Part shown: one piece after another, positions 5,360 to 9,069 of the stretch
Layout of the letters: every line of letters begins with the position of its first letter
Numbering within the stretch: position 1 is the first letter of the stretch
Source: JBBRHH01 sp038222915
GTDB lineage: Bacteria > Planctomycetota > Phycisphaerae > Tepidisphaerales > Tepidisphaeraceae
DNA: 9,069 nucleotides
Direction of reading: 5' to 3'
Assembly (NCBI GenBank): GCA_038222915.1
Contig: JBBRHH010000227.1
Span: 1 to 9,069 of the forward strand
Made by a program: the position numbers and the translations under genes
Notes under the pieces: model-generated
Databases searched by the model: none
What the model was told of the DNA's origin: nothing
What the model saw: the letters and a program-made list of their open reading frames with translations, nothing else

Positions 5360-7675
5360 TCACACCGCTTCCAGCCGGGCATACTGCAAGATCAGGGTCT
5401 TTCGCCCGGCCTGGCGGAACTCGACGATGGCGCGGGTGTGCTGGCCCATTTCGGAAATGTCCGCGATGGTTCCGAGGCCGAACTGGGGGTGGCGGACGGT
5501 TTGGCCGCGGCGGAAGGCGCTGCCCAGCGGCGAGTCGAGGTTTCCTGCGCCGTCGCCGCCTTCGTCGCTCAGCTTGATCACGCGCAATGCGTCCACCGGC
5601 ATCTCGGCTAGGAAACGCGACGCGGCGGTGCGCTCGCGCAGGCCTCGCACTGTGCGGTTCGCGGCGCGGGATAGCACGAGCAGTTTCTGGGCGCGGGTGA
5701 TGCCTACGAAGCAGAGGCGGCGTTCTTCTTCGAGCTGTTCGGGATGCTCGCGCACACGGCCGTGCGGGAGGCAGCCTTCTTCCATGCCGATCATGGAGAC
5801 GACCGGGAACTCGAGACCTTTGGCCGCGTGGAGCGTCATGAGGGTGACCGCGCCGCCGGTGTCCTTGAGCGCGTCGACGTCGCTTAGCAGGCTGATCCGC
5901 GCGAGGTAGTCTTCCAGCGATCCCTGCGGATTTTCTGTGTCGTACTCCGCGGCCGAGGAGATCAATTCGTAAACGATGCTTGACTCGTCCTGTTCTGCGC
6001 CGCCGATCTTGTGGAGGTAGGCGTCGATGCCACCGGTTTTGACGACGTCTTCCATCAGGGCGCGAACGCCGGGTGAGCCGACGATTTCGACGCCTTCCAC
6101 ATCGGAGGCCGGGACGTCGATCACCACGATCTTCTCGGCCGGTTGCTGCACCGTGCCTTCGGGCAGATCAAGATGAAACTGCCCGTCGTCGCCGATGGTC
6201 TGGGCTTCGGTTGCAACCTCCACTGTTCCCGGGCTTTTCAGCATGCCCCGCCAGCGCTCGACCAGCTGGACGAATTGTTTTACGGCCATCTGCGCCCGCG
6301 CCGGGAGATCGGTGTGCTGCACCATGGTCATCACCTGCCATAGGCTTTGGCCGCGCGAGAGGCCGAGCAGTTGCAGTTGGCGCACTGTGGTGTCGCTGAT
6401 GCCGCGGGCGGGCGTGTTGACGATGCGCGTCAGGCTGAGCTCATCGGCCGGGTTGGCGATGACGCGCAGGTAGGCCAGCACGTCCTTGATTTCCTTGCGA
6501 TGGTAGAAGTCGACACCACGCGCGATGCGATATGGAATCGCGGCCTTGCGCAGCGCGTCCTCGATCACGCGCATGAGGGAGTTCATGCGGTAGAAGACGG
6601 CCATCTGACTCCAGGCATACCCCTCTTTGTGGAGCTTCTTGAAATGAAGGGCGACCTGCCTGGCCTCTTCATGTTCGTCGCCGCAGAGGAAAAGCGTGGC
6701 CGGCTGCCCGGCCTCGTTTTCCGTCCAGAGCTGCTTGTCCTTGCGCTGGCGGTTGTTGGCGATCAGCTTCGAAGCGATCTGCAGGATTGTCTTGGTCGAG
6801 CGGTAATTCTGCTCGAGCCGCACCACCTTTGCGTCAGGATAATCCTTTTCGAAGTCGAGGATGTTGCGGATGTCGGCGCCGCGCCAGGCGTAGATCGACT
6901 GGTCAGGGTCGCCCACCACGCAGATGTTCTTGTGCTTCATCGCCAGCAGATGGGCGATCATGTACTGGGCGTGATTGGTGTCCTGATACTCGTCGATGAG
7001 GATGTATTGAAAGCGTTCCTGCAGCTCGGTGAGGATCGACGGATGATCGCGGAACGACAGCGGCACCTTCATGAGCAGATCGTCGAAATCGAGCGCGTTG
7101 TTCTGCTCGAGCAGCTTTTGATAGCGGCCGTAGATCTTGGCGATGCTTTTGCTGAGATAATCGCCGGCGGCCAGCTTGTAGGCGTCGGCGGTCTGCAGGG
7201 CGTTCTTTGCGTCGCTGATTTTTCCATGCACCATGGAGGCGGGGAAATTGGTGGTGGACAGGTCGACGGTCTTGATCGCTTCCTTCAGCAGGCGCTCCTG
7301 ATCCGACGAATCGTAGACGGTGAAATTCGGCGCGAGCCCGATCTGGGCGGCGTAGTGTTTCAGGATGCGCAGGCCAAGCGAGTGAAAGGTGCAGATGATC
7401 GACGACGGCTGATCGAGCCGGCCCCAATCGCGCAACGGTCGATCGACTTGCGCCGCGATGCGCGTCTTCATTTCGCCGGCCGCTTTGTTGGTGAATGTGA
7501 TCGCCAGGATGGACGAGGGCAAAACGCCCTGCGCCAGCAGATAGGCCACCCGCCGCGTGATCACGCGCGTCTTGCCGCTGCCTGCGCCGGCGACGATCAG
7601 CAGCGGGCCTTCGGTGTGCATGGCCGCTTCGCGCTGTTCGTCGGTCAGATCTTTCAACAACTCCTGCTTGTCCAT
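5360..7675 (-). CDS. uvrD: UvrD/PcrA-family ATP-dependent 3'-5' DNA helicase
   Basis: 771 residues from ATG 7675 (MDKQELLKDLTDEQREAA). An in-frame GTG at 7699 would add eight unconserved residues, so it is not preferred. All superfamily 1A motifs are present: Q motif TDEQ (11-14), Walker A AGAGSGKT (29-36), motif Ia ITFTNKAAGEM (59-69), TFHSLGLRIL (96-105), Walker B LIDEYQDT (226-233), GDPDQSIYAWRGA (255-267), LEQNYRST (287-294), TLHAAKGLEFP (614-624) and RRLCFVGITRA (652-662). The C-terminal segment VRHPQFGLGTI (727-737) resembles the PcrA/UvrD Tudor-like domain that contacts RNA polymerase. Family role: unwinding in nucleotide-excision and mismatch repair, and displacing RecA. It is somewhat longer than E. 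coli UvrD (720 residues); residues about 485-535 are an acidic, low-conservation-looking insertion. It is divergent from ruvC. Confidence 0.97.
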   Translation of the reverse strand: MDKQELLKDLTDEQREAAMHTEGPLLIVAGAGSGKTRVITRRVAYLLAQGVLPSSILAITFTNKAAGEMKTRIAAQVDRPLRDWGRLDQPSSIICTFHSLGLRILKHYAAQIGLAPNFTVYDSSDQERLLKEAIKTVDLSTTNFPASMVHGKISDAKNALQTADAYKLAAGDYLSKSIAKIYGRYQKLLEQNNALDFDDLLMKVPLSFRDHPSILTELQERFQYILIDEYQDTNHAQYMIAHLLAMKHKNICVVGDPDQSIYAWRGADIRNILDFEKDYPDAKVVRLEQNYRSTKTILQIASKLIANNRQRKDKQLWTENEAGQPATLFLCGDEHEEARQVALHFKKLHKEGYAWSQMAVFYRMNSLMRVIEDALRKAAIPYRIARGVDFYHRKEIKDVLAYLRVIANPADELSLTRIVNTPARGISDTTVRQLQLLGLSRGQSLWQVMTMVQHTDLPARAQMAVKQFVQLVERWRGMLKSPGTVEVATEAQTIGDDGQFHLDLPEGTVQQPAEKIVVIDVPASDVEGVEIVGSPGVRALMEDVVKTGGIDAYLHKIGGAEQDESSIVYELISSAAEYDTENPQGSLEDYLARISLLSDVDALKDTGGAVTLMTLHAAKGLEFPVVSMIGMEEGCLPHGRVREHPEQLEEERRLCFVGITRAQKLLVLSRAANRTVRGLRERTAASRFLAEMPVDALRVIKLSDEGGDGAGNLDSPLGSAFRRGQTVRHPQFGLGTIADISEMGQHTRAIVEFRQAGRKTLILQYARLEAV

Positions 7676-7697
7676 CACGCACCAACTCCAAACTCGC

Positions 7698-7725
7698 ACT
7701 ATACTCGCATCCTGAGCGCAGCGAA
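7698..7725 (-). promoter_or_regulatory. Possible promoter for uvrD
   Basis: The minus strand has TATAGT (7698-7703), a good -10 match, with a poor -35 candidate TTCGCT (7720-7725) 16 bp upstream. Transcription would start close to 7691, some 16 nt before the ATG. The -35 overlaps a dispersed-repeat-like sequence. Confidence 0.3.
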
Positions 7726-7729
7726 GGAC
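7709..7729. repeat. Dispersed-repeat-like, partly palindromic element
   Basis: The stretch has CCTGAGCGCAGCGAAGG at its core and ends that pair (TCCT at 7710-7713 with AGGA at 7725-7728). I recall very similar sequence, often mistranslated as ILSAAKDL, in intergenic regions of many bacterial genomes. Only one copy is in this window, so repetition cannot be shown here. Confidence 0.4.
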
Positions 7730-7788
7730 CTTGCTCCGTCGCCCAGAACGCTTATGTCAGACTCGGACATCGCCCGACATTCTATCTT

Positions 7789-8337
7789 ATGCGAATTCTC
7801 GGAATCGATCCCGGCCTCCGCCTCACCGGTTACGGTGTCATCGAATACCGCCCACTGCGGCCGCGTCTTCTGGACGGCGGGGTGATCCGGCTTCAGGACA
7901 AGACCCCCATCGCAGATCGCCTTGTCGAGCTTGAGACGGAGCTTCAATCGCTTGTCGATGAGCACAAGCCCGACATCTGCGCCGTCGAGCAACTCTACGG
8001 CCATTACGGCCACCCCCGCACGGCGATCCTCATGGGCCATGCTCGCGGCGTGATCCTGCTGGTCGCAAGGAGGCAGGGCATTCGCGTCGAGCAGTATGCT
8101 GCGAATCGGATCAAGCAATCGCTGACGGGACATGGGCATGCTTCGAAGATTCAGATGCAACGGGCGATTCAGGCGCTGTGGAATTTGAAGGATCCGCCGG
8201 AGCCGCCGGATGTGGCGGATGCGCTGGCGGTGGCGCTTTGCTGTGGGCGGGAGTTGGAGTTGGGGCGGAGCGATAGTGTGGCGACGGTGCTGAGTCTCGC
8301 GGCGGCCAGAACGCGCAAAGGTCAAAAGGCCCGCTGA
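7789..8337 (+). CDS. ruvC: Crossover junction endodeoxyribonuclease RuvC
   Basis: 182 residues, close to the usual RuvC length of about 160-175 plus a short basic tail. RuvC resolves Holliday junctions as a dimer with RuvAB by cutting symmetric strands. The start MRILGIDPG places the first catalytic Asp at residue 7, as in E. coli. The other acidic residues are Glu67 (AVEQLYG), Asp141 and Asp144 (PPDVADALAVAL). Basic residues expected at the active site and DNA face are in IKQSLTGHGHASKIQ (Lys109, Lys120). The loop after Glu67, LYGHYGHPRTA, differs from the FxxxNxxSA form of proteobacteria but keeps the following GHARG helix. No Shine-Dalgarno precedes the ATG. It is divergent from uvrD and closed by a terminator at 8339-8380, so it is probably monocistronic; ruvA and ruvB are not in the window. 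Confidence 0.97.
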   Translation: MRILGIDPGLRLTGYGVIEYRPLRPRLLDGGVIRLQDKTPIADRLVELETELQSLVDEHKPDICAVEQLYGHYGHPRTAILMGHARGVILLVARRQGIRVEQYAANRIKQSLTGHGHASKIQMQRAIQALWNLKDPPEPPDVADALAVALCCGRELELGRSDSVATVLSLAAARTRKGQKAR

Positions 8338-8338
8338 C

Positions 8339-8380
8339 TCGACCGCGCTAAATCAGCAGGGCGGTCGATCGTTTTCTTTA
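8339..8380 (+). terminator. Rho-independent terminator of ruvC
   Basis: TCGACCGC (8339-8346) pairs perfectly with GCGGTCGA (8361-8368). An inner GCT/AGC pairing around AAATC extends the stem past a 3-nt bulge. T-rich sequence follows (TCGTTTTCTTTATTT). It starts 2 bp after the ruvC stop and separates ruvC from the next gene. Confidence 0.8.
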
Positions 8381-8394
8381 TTTCTGAAGCATCA

Positions 8395-9063
8395 ATGGAG
8401 AGAATATCCACTCAGATGACCGACCCCGTTCAAATTCCAATCCTGAGTTATGGCCGGCCTCCAACTGGACAGTTAAGCCGACGCACCTACGCGATGATGC
8501 TGTTGTGCGCCGGGGCGGTCAGCGGGTTTGCCTCCGCTGTCGCCTTTGTGCTGGTGCATATTGAGCGCCCGATCCGTGAGTTATCCAGCATGTGGAAGAT
8601 CATCAATCCCCTGATGTGGCTTCCGGGGCTATTTTACGCGATGGCCGTCATGGTGCCCGCTGTCCGCACTGGCCGCGCATCGCAGCGGGCTTTGATAGGC
8701 GCGATTCCGACCTGCGTGGGCGCTTTCGTGATCACGGGCGTTCCAATGGCCATGGAATTTTTCGCCGGCATGCTTTATCGCGACGAAGCACAGTACGCCT
8801 TCTTTATGATGATTGCCGGCGGCATCGGCGCGGCAATCATGGGAGTCTATTTCGTGTTTGCGCTGAAACTGGATCGCCCATTTCACCGGCTCATGTGGTA
8901 CACGCTCGCGGGTCTCGCGGGCGGTGCCGTGTTCGGGCTGTATCCGTTGCTTACACGTCCGTACAAAGAGTGGGAATGGGCAGGGGCGGCAGCGTTGTTG
9001 TTTGTGATCTGGCAATCGACTACAGCGTTTTGTCTTGCGGACGGCGACACGGGTCAAAGCTGA
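8395..9063 (+). CDS. Six-helix integral membrane protein of unknown function
   Basis: 222 residues; I do not recognise the family. A polar N-terminal tail of about 30 residues precedes six likely membrane segments at about 32-55, 72-90, 97-118, 134-157, 166-186 and 194-213. Glycine-rich helices (IAGGIGAAIMGVYFVFAL, LAGLAGGAVFGLY) suggest close helix packing. No transporter, protease or kinase signature is visible. Basic residues in RTGRASQR (91-98), between helices 2 and 3, suggest that loop is cytoplasmic. The start is uncertain: ATG 8395 lacks a clear Shine-Dalgarno, and ATG 8416 (residue 8) would give almost the same protein. It lies downstream of the ruvC terminator, so it is probably transcribed separately; no convincing promoter was found in the 57-bp gap. 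Confidence 0.85.
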   Translation: MERISTQMTDPVQIPILSYGRPPTGQLSRRTYAMMLLCAGAVSGFASAVAFVLVHIERPIRELSSMWKIINPLMWLPGLFYAMAVMVPAVRTGRASQRALIGAIPTCVGAFVITGVPMAMEFFAGMLYRDEAQYAFFMMIAGGIGAAIMGVYFVFALKLDRPFHRLMWYTLAGLAGGAVFGLYPLLTRPYKEWEWAGAAALLFVIWQSTTAFCLADGDTGQS

Positions 9064-9069
9064 TCAATC

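Noticed and set aside
6347..7885. Long open frame (512 codons) on the plus strand
   Set aside because: It is antisense to uvrD, whose helicase motifs are complete. It also runs through the intergenic repeat into ruvC in a different frame.
7699..8325. Minus-strand frame of 208 codons opposite ruvC
   Set aside because: It is the complement of a well-conserved ruvC with all catalytic residues.

Overview
The window looks like a chromosomal segment from a GC-rich bacterium, most likely a planctomycete or a close relative. This placement is an inference. It rests on the clustered secreted NHL and Kelch propeller proteins and on the LYGHYGHPRTA-type loop of RuvC, which I associate with that group. 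TGA terminates uvrD, ruvC and the last membrane-protein gene, so the standard code is in use.

Left part (1-5208): three consecutive genes for exported beta-propeller-type proteins. A minus-strand NHL-type gene runs off the left edge and carries an in-frame TGA just after its signal peptide. It is divergent, across 109 bp, from a complete plus-strand six-bladed NHL propeller gene. That gene converges, 20 bp apart, with a minus-strand Kelch-type gene that has a helical insertion. Such proteins are usually extracytoplasmic scaffolds or enzymes; no substrate can be read from the sequence.

Middle (about 4800-5320): the 5' region of the Kelch gene is the oddest stretch. A good sigma70-like promoter and a Shine-Dalgarno sequence lead into an ATG at 5208, but the signal peptide lies some 130 codons further in. 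Between them lie about ten degenerate copies of an 11-bp unit (five 22-bp units), a second short repeat with a 21-bp period, and an 8+8-bp inverted repeat. These look like non-coding repetitive DNA that the reading frame happens to cross.

Right part (5360-9063): a complete UvrD/PcrA helicase gene (minus) is divergent from a complete ruvC (plus), pairing two DNA-repair and recombination functions around a 113-bp intergenic region. That region contains a CCTGAGCGCAGCGAAGG repeat of a kind I recall being dispersed in many genomes. A clear hairpin-plus-T terminator follows ruvC. A six-helix membrane protein of unknown function closes the window.

I found no tRNA, rRNA, CRISPR array or transposase, and no clear new multi-gene system. 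The strongest leads are the repeat-filled Kelch leader and the TGA-interrupted NHL gene.
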